Source of the DNA: Candidatus Lindowiibacteriota bacterium
GTDB taxonomy: Bacteria; Lindowbacteria; 2-12-FULL-62-27
Length of the DNA: 27,067 bases
Direction: 5' to 3'
Assembly: GCA_023249255.1 (NCBI GenBank)
Contig: JAHFCY010000016.1
Span: 1-27,067, forward strand
Of the stretch, positions 1 through 7,398 are shown one piece after another. The translations under genes were made by a program, and so were the position numbers. Under the pieces are notes generated by a model. The model was not told where the DNA came from and searched no databases. It saw only the letters and a list, made by a program, of their open reading frames with translations. Positions within the stretch are counted from its first letter, which is position 1. Every line of letters starts with the position of its first letter.

Positions 1-51
1 TAGCCATCGCATCACCGCTTCCGCCCTGTCTGTGTCACCCTGGTTGCGATA

Positions 52-390
52 ATGCGTGGCAAGTTTATGAAGAAACTCCGCCGCGTGGGCGGGATACATA
101 AAATGCGGTCGAAGACGCTGGAATTCGCACTTCCGAACAACAACCGAGAACCGTGGGATGATTGGGACAAGCAGTATTTGGGAATTATTCTCAAGCCCAG
201 ACTACCGGCAATCAAAGCCAAGATTCGCCAGGCAACAGCCGAATTGGAACAAAGCGAAAAGGAAATGGATGCCGCATTGGATGCGAATGATCATCCGGCT
301 TTTCGTCAGCTCGCGCAGCGTCGGAAGATACTGCAAGTCCGCGTGAATCGACTGCAAAAGATCGTTGAATTGATAGAAGTTGAGCCATAG
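52..390 (+). CDS. Small hypothetical protein with C-terminal coiled coil
   Basis: I do not recognise this protein. It is about 112 residues, hydrophilic and rich in Lys, Arg, Glu and Gln, with no signal peptide or membrane segment. The second half (about residues 50-110) has heptad-like spacing of Ile, Leu and Val among charged residues and probably forms a helical hairpin or coiled coil. The middle carries a Trp-rich patch, EPWDDWDKQYLG. The start is uncertain: in-frame ATGs lie at 52, 67 and 103, and none has a convincing Shine-Dalgarno site. The gene looks less GC-rich than its neighbours, and its codons (TTG, ATA, CTA, AGA) are less biased, which may point to an accessory origin. It converges on the amidotransferase gene, 25 bases away. 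A real gene is likely but not certain. Confidence 0.5.
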   Translation: MRGKFMKKLRRVGGIHKMRSKTLEFALPNNNREPWDDWDKQYLGIILKPRLPAIKAKIRQATAELEQSEKEMDAALDANDHPAFRQLAQRRKILQVRVNRLQKIVELIEVEP

Positions 391-415
391 GCGGGGCTAC
401 CGACGGCCGGAGAAA

Positions 416-1141
416 TCAAACGGCCGGGACAATCCGGTCGAAGTAATTCGAAAAAATCTTCCGAGCGGCGGCATGGACGCTGGCGAGTTTCTCGCGGCTG
501 TCCGCGAGGATCGTCTCGCGAGATGTCCGGGCAGACTTGAGTTCTTCCGCCGCGTTTGAAGTCCATCTGTCGATCATGTCCTCGGTGATCTCGAGATGAA
601 ATTGGAATCCGTAGGCCGACGGGTGAAGCCGAAGCGCCTGATGGCGGCATTGGGCGGAGCGGGACAGAAGCGTGGAGGCGGCGGGAAGTTCGAACCGGTC
701 GCCGTGCCAGTGAAATACGTCGAACCGGTTGGGCACGCCTGAAAAAATCGGGTCCCGAATTCCCTCGTCAGTCAGTTCAATCGCGTCAAATCCGATTTCT
801 TTTTCCTCGTTCGCCACAACCGGCGCTCCGGCCGACCGGGCCATGAGTTGTGCGCCGAGACACACTCCCATTATCGGAATTCCGGCCGCCAACACGTCTT
901 TGATCCAGACGCGTTCTTCCGACAGAAACGGATATCGATCCGTTTCGTCCACGTTCATCGGGCCGCCCAGGACGATCACGCCGCCGATCGTGTCCGTAGA
1001 CGTTTCCGGCAGGGCATCGCCCCGATGTAATTCCACGATCCGATAAGAATGTCCCCGGCTCGACAACTCCTCTGCGAGAAGTCCCGGCCCTTCGAAGGGA
1101 ACATGCTTGATGATCCACCATGGCGGTTTGGGAGTGTTCAT
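416..1141 (-). CDS. Class I glutamine amidotransferase, GMP-synthase-like
   Basis: Stand-alone class I (triad) glutamine amidotransferase of about 241 residues, related to the amidotransferase domain of GMP synthase. It should hydrolyse glutamine to glutamate and ammonia in the cytoplasm. Visible motifs are the oxyanion strand VIVLGGPMNV, the nucleophile elbow GVCLGAQL (Cys94) and the His/Glu pair in FQFHLE (His182, Glu184), so the triad is intact. The segment VFHWHGDRFELP is typical of this GMP-synthase-like subfamily. There is no ATP-pyrophosphatase domain, so it is not GuaA, and it is clearly different from HisH in this window. I chose the ATG at 1141, where the family-like sequence begins; the frame stays open to 1177. 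The gene is divergent from hisG, 66 bases away. Its acceptor substrate is unknown; members of the group act on gamma-glutamyl compounds or serve unknown ligases. Confidence 0.85.
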   Translation of the reverse strand: MNTPKPPWWIIKHVPFEGPGLLAEELSSRGHSYRIVELHRGDALPETSTDTIGGVIVLGGPMNVDETDRYPFLSEERVWIKDVLAAGIPIMGVCLGAQLMARSAGAPVVANEEKEIGFDAIELTDEGIRDPIFSGVPNRFDVFHWHGDRFELPAASTLLSRSAQCRHQALRLHPSAYGFQFHLEITEDMIDRWTSNAAEELKSARTSRETILADSREKLASVHAAARKIFSNYFDRIVPAV

Positions 1142-1207
1142 GACACCTGAAATGCCTGACCGGCGAGCCGATTGCAAGTTATCCCCGAGAAAGTTAGGTT
1201 GCGCGCC

Positions 1208-1825
1208 ATGATTCGAATCGCGTTGTCAAAGGGCAAATTGCTGGATGAGGCGATCGCGCTGTTTGCGCGGGCCGGCATTTCAGTCCCCGAAGAAATCCGC
1301 GACTCGCGCAAGCTCCAAGTCACGGACGCGCGCTCGGACCGGGCGTTCATGGTCGTGCGGGCGCAGGACGCCGCGACGTACGTCGCGCAGGGTGCGGCCG
1401 ACATCGGCATCGTCGGCCGGGACGTGCTCATGGAGCAGGAGGAAGACCTTTACCAGATGCTGGATCTTGGGATCGGACCCTGCCGGCTGGTGCTGGCGGC
1501 GAAGGATCCGACCGTTCTTTCGAAAACTTCCACGCTTCGGATCGCGACCAAATATCCGAACCTGACGCGGTCCTACTTTTTGAGCAAAGGCCGCGCGTGT
1601 TCGGTCATCAAACTCTACGGCTCGGTCGAGCTTGCACCGCTCGTCAATCTCGCCGACGCGATCGTCGATCTGGTCTCGACCGGCGAGACCCTGCGGCAAA
1701 ACGGGCTTGTCGTCCTCGAAGAGATTCTGAAATCAACAGCGGTCCTCGTGGTCAACCGCGTCAGCCTGAAAATGAACGCCGCCAAGGTGGACGAGATTCT
1801 TTCCGCGCTGAAAAAAGTCCTTTGA
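1208..1825 (+). CDS. hisG: ATP phosphoribosyltransferase, short (HisG_S) form
   Basis: First step of histidine biosynthesis: ATP plus PRPP gives phosphoribosyl-ATP, in the cytoplasm. The protein is 205 residues, the length of the short HisG form, which lacks the C-terminal regulatory domain and in known systems needs the HisRS-like partner HisZ for activity and feedback control. It opens with IRIALSKGKLLDEA and carries the family signature around residues 139-162 (GSVELAPLVNLADAIVDLVS followed by TGETL), then LVVLEEILKSTAVLVVNR. The chosen ATG matches the usual N-terminus; the frame is open a little further upstream, but that region overlaps the divergent spacer. No hisZ is present in the window. 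The 3' end overlaps the likely hisD start by 4 bases (TTGA), implying translational coupling. No His leader or attenuator fits in the short upstream spacer. Confidence 0.95.
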   Translation: MIRIALSKGKLLDEAIALFARAGISVPEEIRDSRKLQVTDARSDRAFMVVRAQDAATYVAQGAADIGIVGRDVLMEQEEDLYQMLDLGIGPCRLVLAAKDPTVLSKTSTLRIATKYPNLTRSYFLSKGRACSVIKLYGSVELAPLVNLADAIVDLVSTGETLRQNGLVVLEEILKSTAVLVVNRVSLKMNAAKVDEILSALKKVL

Positions 1826-3048
1826 AACAAGCAAGAAAAACGGAACCACTGACAGACACAGACAGCACAGACAGACACAGACAGATCGAAATGCGTGTTC
1901 GTCGTATTCTGGATGATGTCCGGCGGCGGGGCGACCGGGCCGTTTTGGACTATACGGCAAAATGGGACAAGGCGAAATTAAAATCTCTGCTGGTCACGAA
2001 ACAGGAATTCACCCGGGCCGAGAGAAGCGTGCCGGTTGAAGAGAGGCGCGTGCTGGAGCAGGTGGCAGAACGATTCCGCCGGTTCTACGAAGCCCAGAAA
2101 ATGCGAAGCGTGCCGGTCGTCGATAAAACCGGATTCTACTCGGAACGGGTTGCGCCCATCGACCGCGTCGGATTGTACGTTCCGGGCGGTCGGGCGCCGC
2201 TCGTATCGACGATGCTCATGCTTGGCATTCCCGCGCAGGTTGCAGGCGTTCCCGAGCGGTACGCGGCGACGCCGCCGCAACGGGACGGATCGATTCTTCC
2301 CCACATGCTCGTGGCGGCGAAACTTTCGGATGTAACGGCCGTCTACAAGATGGGCGGGGCACAGGCCATCGGGGCGTTTGCGTTCGGGACCAAGACGGTT
2401 CGACGGGTCGACAAGATTTTTGGTCCCGGAAATACATACGTCACCACAGCCAAAAGTCTTGTCTTCGGGCTTGTTGGAATAGACACCCTGGCCGGGCCGT
2501 CCGAACTTGTCGTCATCGCGGACGATTCTGCCGACGCCGAATTAGTTGCCGAGGATCTTCTGGCACAGGCCGAACACGGAGAAGACAGTCAGGCGATCCT
2601 GCTCACGACATCCCGTCGCATCGAATGCGAGGTCAAAGAAATCGTTTCTACGGAAACACATCTGAAGAAACAAATTCACGTCTTTTTGGCGAGATCGCTC
2701 AAGACGTGTGTCGAGGCCGCGGCAGACCAGGCGCCGGAACACTTGAGTCTGGCCGTGCAGGAGCCGGAAAAACTTCTGCCCGACATCGGCCCGGCAGGCG
2801 CGATATTTCTCGGATCAACCGCCGTCGCGCACGGCGATTACGTCGCGGGGCCGAACCACACCCTGCCGACGGCAGGCGCCGCGCGATTTTCCTCGGCACT
2901 GTCCATCGAGGCGTTTTACCGCCGAAGTTCCATCGTGAATGTACGCGATCCCGACGGGGAACTGTCGCGGCTTGGCGCCGTGATGGCCGAGATCGAAGGA
3001 CTGTCCCACCACTCACGGTCTTTGCGACTTCGCGCGCGGGGAAAATAG
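1822..3048 (+). CDS. hisD: Histidinol dehydrogenase
   Basis: Last two steps of histidine synthesis: NAD-dependent oxidation of histidinol to histidine, zinc-dependent. From the TTG at 1822 the product is 408 residues, a little shorter than the usual 425-440. Zinc ligands are visible as Gln249 and His252 (LLAQAEHGED), Asp339 (AHGDYVAGPNHT) and a C-terminal His in GLSHHSRSL. The catalytic Glu306-His307 pair sits in PEHLSLAV, and the NAD-binding region includes KIFGPGNTYV. The start is uncertain. No ATG precedes 1891, and starting there would lose the N-terminal helix. TTG 1822 overlaps the hisG stop and gives a better length. The 23 residues between the two candidates include a Thr/Asp-rich run encoded by a simple repeat and do not resemble the normal HisD N-terminus. 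The rest of the enzyme looks fully functional. Confidence 0.93.
   Translation: MKQARKTEPLTDTDSTDRHRQIEMRVRRILDDVRRRGDRAVLDYTAKWDKAKLKSLLVTKQEFTRAERSVPVEERRVLEQVAERFRRFYEAQKMRSVPVVDKTGFYSERVAPIDRVGLYVPGGRAPLVSTMLMLGIPAQVAGVPERYAATPPQRDGSILPHMLVAAKLSDVTAVYKMGGAQAIGAFAFGTKTVRRVDKIFGPGNTYVTTAKSLVFGLVGIDTLAGPSELVVIADDSADAELVAEDLLAQAEHGEDSQAILLTTSRRIECEVKEIVSTETHLKKQIHVFLARSLKTCVEAAADQAPEHLSLAVQEPEKLLPDIGPAGAIFLGSTAVAHGDYVAGPNHTLPTAGAARFSSALSIEAFYRRSSIVNVRDPDGELSRLGAVMAEIEGLSHHSRSLRLRARGK
1851..1884 (+). repeat. 15-bp direct repeat at hisG/hisD junction
   Basis: Two exact copies of GACAGACACAGACAG (1851-1865 and 1870-1884) are separated by 4 bases, giving a 19-bp period. The tract lies just after the hisG stop codon, inside the presumed N-terminal codons of hisD. 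The 13-base core CAGACACAGACAG recurs at 6295-6307 near the ribD start, and an 11-base part recurs in the opposite orientation at 26-36. Confidence 0.8.
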
Positions 3049-3052
3049 CGCC

Positions 3053-4126
3053 GTGAATCCGAATCCGAACATCCGCGGCATGACACCCTATCTTCCGCCG
3101 CCCCGGGCGGACGGCCTGATCACGCTCGACGCAAACGAAAGCCCGTTCGATCTGCCCGAGGCGGTCCGCTCGGCGTTTCTGCGGCGGATTCGCACGCTCG
3201 TTTTCAACCGCTATCCCGACGGGCCTTCGACTGAACTTCGGACCGCCGTGGGCCAGCGAGTGGGATTACTGCCGGACTGGATCGTTGCAGGAAACGGATC
3301 GGACGAACTCATCGGACTTCTGATCGACGCGTTCGTGCCCCACCGCGGCATGGTGGTCGTGCCCGACCCGACGTTTGTCATGTACGAGCGGCTGGCGAAA
3401 ATTCGCGGCGAGCGGGTCGTCAAAATTCCGTTGGACGAGCGGTTCGATCTCTCCCGCGAGTTTTTGAATCCGAAACTTCTGCGGGAAGCCAGCCTCTGGT
3501 TTTTCGCGTATCCAAACAATCCGACCGCAAACTGCTTTTCGAAAGAAATTCTGGCGAAAATCATAAATCGCGCGCGGGGCGTGGTCGTGATCGACGAAGC
3601 CTATGTCGATTTTTCGGGGAAAACGTTTTTGCGCGCGGTTCGCCGCAAAAAAAATCTCGTGATTCTTCGAACGTTTTCCAAAGCGCTCGGGATCGCGCTT
3701 GGACGCGTCGGCCTTGCGTTCGCCCATCCCTGCCTCACGCGGCTTTTGCACGTCGTCCGCATGCCCTACAACCTGTCAGGACTTGGTCAGGCGCTGGCCC
3801 TCACGACGCTCGCAAGTTCGACGGCAATCCAAAAAAACATACGCATGATCCGGACCGAGCGCGGCAAACTCGTCACTAGGCTCACCGCGACGGAGTCAAT
3901 CCTCGCCCCACTCCCGACCGACGCCAATTTCGTCCTGGCGCGCGTCTCGCCCGGACACTCGCCGAAAAAAGTTTTTGAATTTCTCCGGCGGCGGGGTATA
4001 CTCATCAAGATTTTCCACGAGCCCCGGCTGGAGCGGTTTGTCCGCATCACCGTGGGCCGGCCCGCCGAAATGCAAAAACTTTCGGCGGCGCTCGATGAAC
4101 TGGAGAGAACTTCATGCCGCGCGTGA
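3053..4126 (+). CDS. hisC: Histidinol-phosphate aminotransferase
   Basis: PLP-dependent class I/II aminotransferase converting imidazole-acetol phosphate and glutamate to histidinol phosphate. It is 357 residues, normal for HisC. Landmarks are the N-terminal LDANESPFDLP, RYPDGPSTELR, the AGNGSDELI loop, YPNNPT (153-158), DEAYVDF (181-187) and the Schiff-base lysine Lys210 in RTFSKALGIALGRVG. The start is GTG at 3053, 4 bases after the hisD stop, since no ATG gives a full-length N-terminus. The last 13 bases overlap hisB, consistent with coupled translation. HisC sits between hisD and hisB as in many his operons, which supports histidine over the related aromatic or cobalamin aminotransferase roles. 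Confidence 0.95.
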   Translation: MNPNPNIRGMTPYLPPPRADGLITLDANESPFDLPEAVRSAFLRRIRTLVFNRYPDGPSTELRTAVGQRVGLLPDWIVAGNGSDELIGLLIDAFVPHRGMVVVPDPTFVMYERLAKIRGERVVKIPLDERFDLSREFLNPKLLREASLWFFAYPNNPTANCFSKEILAKIINRARGVVVIDEAYVDFSGKTFLRAVRRKKNLVILRTFSKALGIALGRVGLAFAHPCLTRLLHVVRMPYNLSGLGQALALTTLASSTAIQKNIRMIRTERGKLVTRLTATESILAPLPTDANFVLARVSPGHSPKKVFEFLRRRGILIKIFHEPRLERFVRITVGRPAEMQKLSAALDELERTSCRA

Positions 4127-4740
4127 TCAAAATCGTTCGCCGGGCCGCCCGACAGGCGGCGGCGGAACGAAAAACGAAGGAAACCCAGGTCCAGGTCGCC
4201 CTCAATCTCGACGGCGCAGGCCGATATCTCATCGATACCGGCATGGGATTTCTCGACCACATGCTCGAATCATTCGCCAAACACGGGATGTTCGATCTGA
4301 AGATCCACGCCAAAGGCGATCTTCGGGTCGATTTTCACCACACCGTCGAAGACATCGGCCTCGTGCTCGGCCAGGCGTTTCGCAAGGCGCTCGGCGACAA
4401 AAAGGGCGTCACGCGATTTGGGGCGGCAAGCGTCCCGATGGACGAATCTCTGGCTGAGTGCGCCGTCGATCTTTCCGGCCGACCGGTATTCGTCTACGAA
4501 GCCGACTTCGGAGGCGGCGCGGACGAGCGCGTCGGAGATTTTCCCGTTTCACTCGTGCGGGAATTCTTCGAGGCATTCACGACGACGTCCGAAACGACCC
4601 TGCACCTCGGATTGCGGCGCGGCCAGAACGCCCATCACGGCATCGAGGCGATGTTCAAAGCCGCCGCACGGGCATTTCGCCAGGCCGTGTCCCCCGATCC
4701 GCGCGCCACGGACGTCCCCTCGACCAAAGGCGTTCTCTAA
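4114..4740 (+). CDS. hisB: Imidazoleglycerol-phosphate dehydratase
   Basis: Monofunctional HisB: dehydrates imidazole glycerol phosphate to imidazole acetol phosphate, a manganese-dependent enzyme that in known cases forms a 24-mer. The protein is 208 residues, typical of the version lacking the histidinol-phosphatase domain found in enterobacteria. Metal-binding and catalytic motifs are intact: GFLDHML (45-51), DFHHTVEDIGLVLG (73-86), GQNAHHGIEAMFKA (170-183) and the C-terminal VPSTKGVL. The ATG lies inside the end of hisC (13-base overlap). As HisB is monofunctional, histinidol-phosphatase activity must come from another gene. The PHP protein in this window (12367-13278) is of the TrpH type rather than the HisK type, so it is not an obvious candidate. 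Confidence 0.96.
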   Translation: MPRVIKIVRRAARQAAAERKTKETQVQVALNLDGAGRYLIDTGMGFLDHMLESFAKHGMFDLKIHAKGDLRVDFHHTVEDIGLVLGQAFRKALGDKKGVTRFGAASVPMDESLAECAVDLSGRPVFVYEADFGGGADERVGDFPVSLVREFFEAFTTTSETTLHLGLRRGQNAHHGIEAMFKAAARAFRQAVSPDPRATDVPSTKGVL

Positions 4741-4744
4741 GAAA

Positions 4745-5362
4745 TTGCAAGTCGCGCTGATTGACTACGGCGCGTCGAACCTGCGGAGCGTCGAAAAGGC
4801 GCTCGAGGCGGCCGGCGCTCAGGTCACGAAGGTCGACCGGGCGGAAAAACTCGGCGGCGCGGATGTCATCGTCGTACCCGGCCAGGGACATTTCGGCCAT
4901 TCGATGGCGCAGATTCGCGCGCGGGGATTTGAAGAGGCGCTGAAACGGAAAGTTTTCGAGGAGAAAATTCCGTACATCGGGATTTGCATCGGGTTTCAGA
5001 TTCTGTTCGACGAAAGCGAAGAAGCGCCGGGCGTTGCGGGTCTCGGCTGGCTGAAAGGCCGCGTGGTTCGTTTTCGCGGCAACCTGAAAATTCCGCACAT
5101 GGGCTGGAACGAAGTTCGGGCGGAGCGTCCGCATCCGGCGTTGGATGCCCTCGGGGTACGCGGCTCGGAACCGCCATTTTTTTATTTCGTCCACAGCTAC
5201 TATCCCGAACCCGTCGATCCGTCCGTCGTGCTGGCCACGTGCGACTACGGCGTCCGGTTTGCATGCGCCGTCCAGACCGGCCCCATCCTTGCCGTGCAAT
5301 TTCATCCCGAAAAAAGTCAGCAGGCCGGCAAGACCTTTTTATCAACGCTTCTTGCGCGCTGA
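4745..5362 (+). CDS. hisH: Imidazole glycerol phosphate synthase, glutaminase subunit
   Basis: HisH provides ammonia from glutamine to the HisF cyclase. It is 205 residues from TTG 4745, the only start that places the usual N-terminus (VALIDYGASNLRSVEKAL) directly after hisB, 4 bases downstream of its stop. The catalytic triad is Cys81 in YIGICIGFQILF and His187/Glu189 in AVQFHPEKS. The PGQGHFG segment (45-51) corresponds to the oxyanion-loop strand (PGVG in most relatives). The HMGWNEV motif is typical of HisH. HisF, its obligate partner, and hisA do not follow; instead the stop codon overlaps the ftsY start. The long open frame upstream of 4745 lies over hisB and is not part of the gene. 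Confidence 0.93.
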   Translation: MQVALIDYGASNLRSVEKALEAAGAQVTKVDRAEKLGGADVIVVPGQGHFGHSMAQIRARGFEEALKRKVFEEKIPYIGICIGFQILFDESEEAPGVAGLGWLKGRVVRFRGNLKIPHMGWNEVRAERPHPALDALGVRGSEPPFFYFVHSYYPEPVDPSVVLATCDYGVRFACAVQTGPILAVQFHPEKSQQAGKTFLSTLLAR

Positions 5363-6270
5363 TGGACATCAAGGGATTTTTCCGCAAGGCGCTCGGCAAG
5401 ACCAAAGACCTCATCGCCGGCGCGTTTCAGCCCGAATTGCCGGAGGAAGTCTACGCCGAACTCGAAGACCGCCTGATTCTGGCGGACGCGGGGCCGGCCA
5501 CGGCCGCCGGGATCATCGAATCGATTCAGTCAAAAAAACCGGCGACGGTCGAAACCCTCCGCGGCCATTTCCGTTCGGCCATCCGGGAAAGATTTTCCAA
5601 CTCCGCCGCGCCGATCTTCGCGCTGGCGCCTCCAACCGTCTGGTTCGTCTTCGGCACAAACGGCGCGGGCAAGACAACAACCGCCGCAAAAATCGCGAGT
5701 TTCTACAAATCGCAGGGGTCGACCGTGGGCCTCGTGGCGGCCGATACATTCCGGGCGGCGGCGATCGACCAGCTTCGCGTTCTGGCCGGCCGGGCCGGGT
5801 CCGAATTTTACGCGATGGAGGAGGGCGCGCATCCGTCGGCTGTGATTTTCGACGCGCTGTCGGACAAAACGATTCGATCCTGCAATCTTGTGATCGTCGA
5901 TACAGCCGGCCGGCTGCACACGAAAACATCTCTCATGGAAGAGCTGGCGAAGATGACCAAAAGCTGCGAGAAGACCGCGCCGGGCGCGCTCACCGAACGC
6001 CTGCTTGTACTCGACGGCACCGCCGGGCAAAACGCGCTGGTTCAAGCGAAAACATTCCATGCCTCGCTTCAACTCACCGGCCTGATCGTGACCAAACTTG
6101 ACGCGTCGGCGAAAGCCGGATTTTTGCTGGCGATCCGCCAGGATCTGCCCGGCGTACCGGTCAAATGGGTGGGCGTCGGCGAAACGCTTGAAGACATCGC
6201 GCCGTTTGATCCGGATGCATTTGTGGACGGACTGGTTGGAAGTGGCGAAAGTGTCAAAGTGTCAGAATGA
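5362..6270 (+). CDS. ftsY: Signal recognition particle receptor FtsY
   Basis: SRP-type GTPase that docks ribosome-SRP complexes at the inner membrane. It is 302 residues: a short N domain (about 1-85) plus the G domain, with no long acidic A domain; membrane contact would rely on the basic N-terminal helix (DIKGFFRKALGKTKD). GTPase motifs are G1 GTNGAGKTTT (98-107), DTFRAAAIDQL (128-138), DTAGRLHT (180-187), TKLDASAKAG (244-253) and GVGE (271-274). The fourth differs from the usual TKLDGTAKGG at three positions. The overall layout and short length fit FtsY and not Ffh, since no methionine-rich M domain follows. The ATG overlaps the hisH stop (TGATG) and its own stop overlaps ribD (ATGA), so it is translationally coupled on both sides. 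The final codons include a tandem 8-bp repeat, AAAGTGTC twice at 6248-6263. Confidence 0.94.
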   Translation: MDIKGFFRKALGKTKDLIAGAFQPELPEEVYAELEDRLILADAGPATAAGIIESIQSKKPATVETLRGHFRSAIRERFSNSAAPIFALAPPTVWFVFGTNGAGKTTTAAKIASFYKSQGSTVGLVAADTFRAAAIDQLRVLAGRAGSEFYAMEEGAHPSAVIFDALSDKTIRSCNLVIVDTAGRLHTKTSLMEELAKMTKSCEKTAPGALTERLLVLDGTAGQNALVQAKTFHASLQLTGLIVTKLDASAKAGFLLAIRQDLPGVPVKWVGVGETLEDIAPFDPDAFVDGLVGSGESVKVSE

Positions 6271-7394
6271 CCCCTCCTGCTCCTGACCGGATGGCAGACA
6301 CAGACAGGTGGATGGCCGGGGCGCTCGAGGAGGCGGGCAAAGGACTGGGGGACACGTCGCCCAATCCGGCCGTCGGCGCGTTGATCGTTCACGGCGGACG
6401 GGTGATCGCGCGGGGATATCACCGCGCGTTCGGCGGGCTCCACGCCGAGATCGAAGCCTTGAACTGCGTGCCGGAGGCGCTCCGAAAAAAATTCCGATTG
6501 ATGACGCTCGTCGTGACGCTCGAGCCATGCAACCATTTCGGCAAGACGCCGCCCTGCACCGATGCGATCATTCGGGCCGGAATCGGCCGCGTGATCGTCG
6601 GCATGCTCGATCCTCACGACATCGTCGCGGGACGCGGCGTGCGGAAACTTCGGCGGGCCGGAGTGCGGATCGAAGTCCAAAACAACGCCGGGGTGCGCGC
6701 GTTTTATGAACCGTACGTGATGTTTCATCGAAATCGCCGACCGCTCGTCACCCTGAAACTCGCGGTAAGCGCCGACGCAAAAATCGCCGGAAAAAAACAG
6801 GGCTGGATCACAGGACCGGCCGCCCGGGCGGAGGTCCAGCGGATCCGGCGGCGCGTCGACGCCATCATTGTCGGACGTAAAACCGCCGAGATCGACAATC
6901 CTCACCTGACCGTCCGGCCGCCGTTTCGCAAAAATCGGCGGCGCTCTCCCCTGCGCGCAATCCTGACCGCAGGCGGAAAACTTTCACCGAAACTGCGCCT
7001 GTTCCATGACGCCGCGGCGCCCACGCTCATCATCACCACCAAAAATGGGCGACGCCGGCTGTCCCGCCGCGCGCCCGCCGCTTCCGTTCTCACCGTGCCC
7101 GCCCAGGCCGGCGGAGTGTCTCTTCGTGCCGCGCTTGTCGCGCTCGCCCGGCGCGGGATCATGCACGTTCTTGTGGAAGGCGGCGCCGAGACGGCCAATC
7201 GATTCCTTGATGACGGACTCGTCGACGAACTCATTCTGTTTATTTCACCGAAGATCATAGGCGCCGGCGTCGACGCGTTTCGACCGAGGCATGCCCAGCG
7301 CACAGTTGGCCGGCGGCGCGGCGCATGGCGTCTCACCGCGAAGCGGTCGTTTGGACGCGACCTCATGCTGGTATTTCGCAAGGCTGGGGAATAA
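6267..7394 (+). CDS. ribD: Bifunctional riboflavin deaminase/reductase RibD
   Basis: Second and third steps of riboflavin synthesis: deamination of the diaminopyrimidine product of GTP cyclohydrolase II, then NADPH-dependent reduction of the ribose side chain. It is 375 residues. The N-terminal deaminase shows the zinc site HAEIEAL (His59, Glu61) and EPCNHFGKTPPC (Cys88, Cys97). The C-terminal reductase starts about residue 160 (TLKLAVSADAKIAG) and includes WITGPAARAEVQ, AIIVGRKTAEIDNPHLTVR and VEGGAETANRFL. Two starts are possible: ATG 6267, overlapping the ftsY stop, or ATG 6291. The first is preferred for coupling; the core begins near RWMAGALEEA in either case. The DPHDIVAGRG segment differs slightly from the common DPNPxVxGrG. 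No FMN riboswitch can precede the gene, because ftsY coding sequence fills the space. Confidence 0.95.
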   Translation: MTPPAPDRMADTDRWMAGALEEAGKGLGDTSPNPAVGALIVHGGRVIARGYHRAFGGLHAEIEALNCVPEALRKKFRLMTLVVTLEPCNHFGKTPPCTDAIIRAGIGRVIVGMLDPHDIVAGRGVRKLRRAGVRIEVQNNAGVRAFYEPYVMFHRNRRPLVTLKLAVSADAKIAGKKQGWITGPAARAEVQRIRRRVDAIIVGRKTAEIDNPHLTVRPPFRKNRRRSPLRAILTAGGKLSPKLRLFHDAAAPTLIITTKNGRRRLSRRAPAASVLTVPAQAGGVSLRAALVALARRGIMHVLVEGGAETANRFLDDGLVDELILFISPKIIGAGVDAFRPRHAQRTVGRRRGAWRLTAKRSFGRDLMLVFRKAGE

Positions 7395-7398
7395 TTCC

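Noticed and set aside
416-1141. Possible guaA or second hisH
   Set aside because: The protein has only the amidotransferase domain and lacks the GMP synthase ATPase domain; its motifs differ from HisH, which is identified separately at 4745-5362.
1142-1207. Histidine leader peptide, T-box or attenuator before hisG
   Set aside because: The spacer is only 66 bases, with no run of His codons and no terminator-like hairpin. A weak TTGCAA/TAGGTT promoter pairing was seen, but the match is too poor to call.
1597-1821. Open frame extending hisD upstream over hisG
   Set aside because: It overlaps the conserved end of hisG and encodes Arg-rich sequence unlike HisD. Similar upstream extensions of hisH, ftsY, ribE, ribBA and the thioesterase were cut for the same reason.
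6240-6300. FMN riboswitch before ribD
   Set aside because: The region is ftsY coding sequence up to the ribD start, and no RFN-type conserved blocks are visible.
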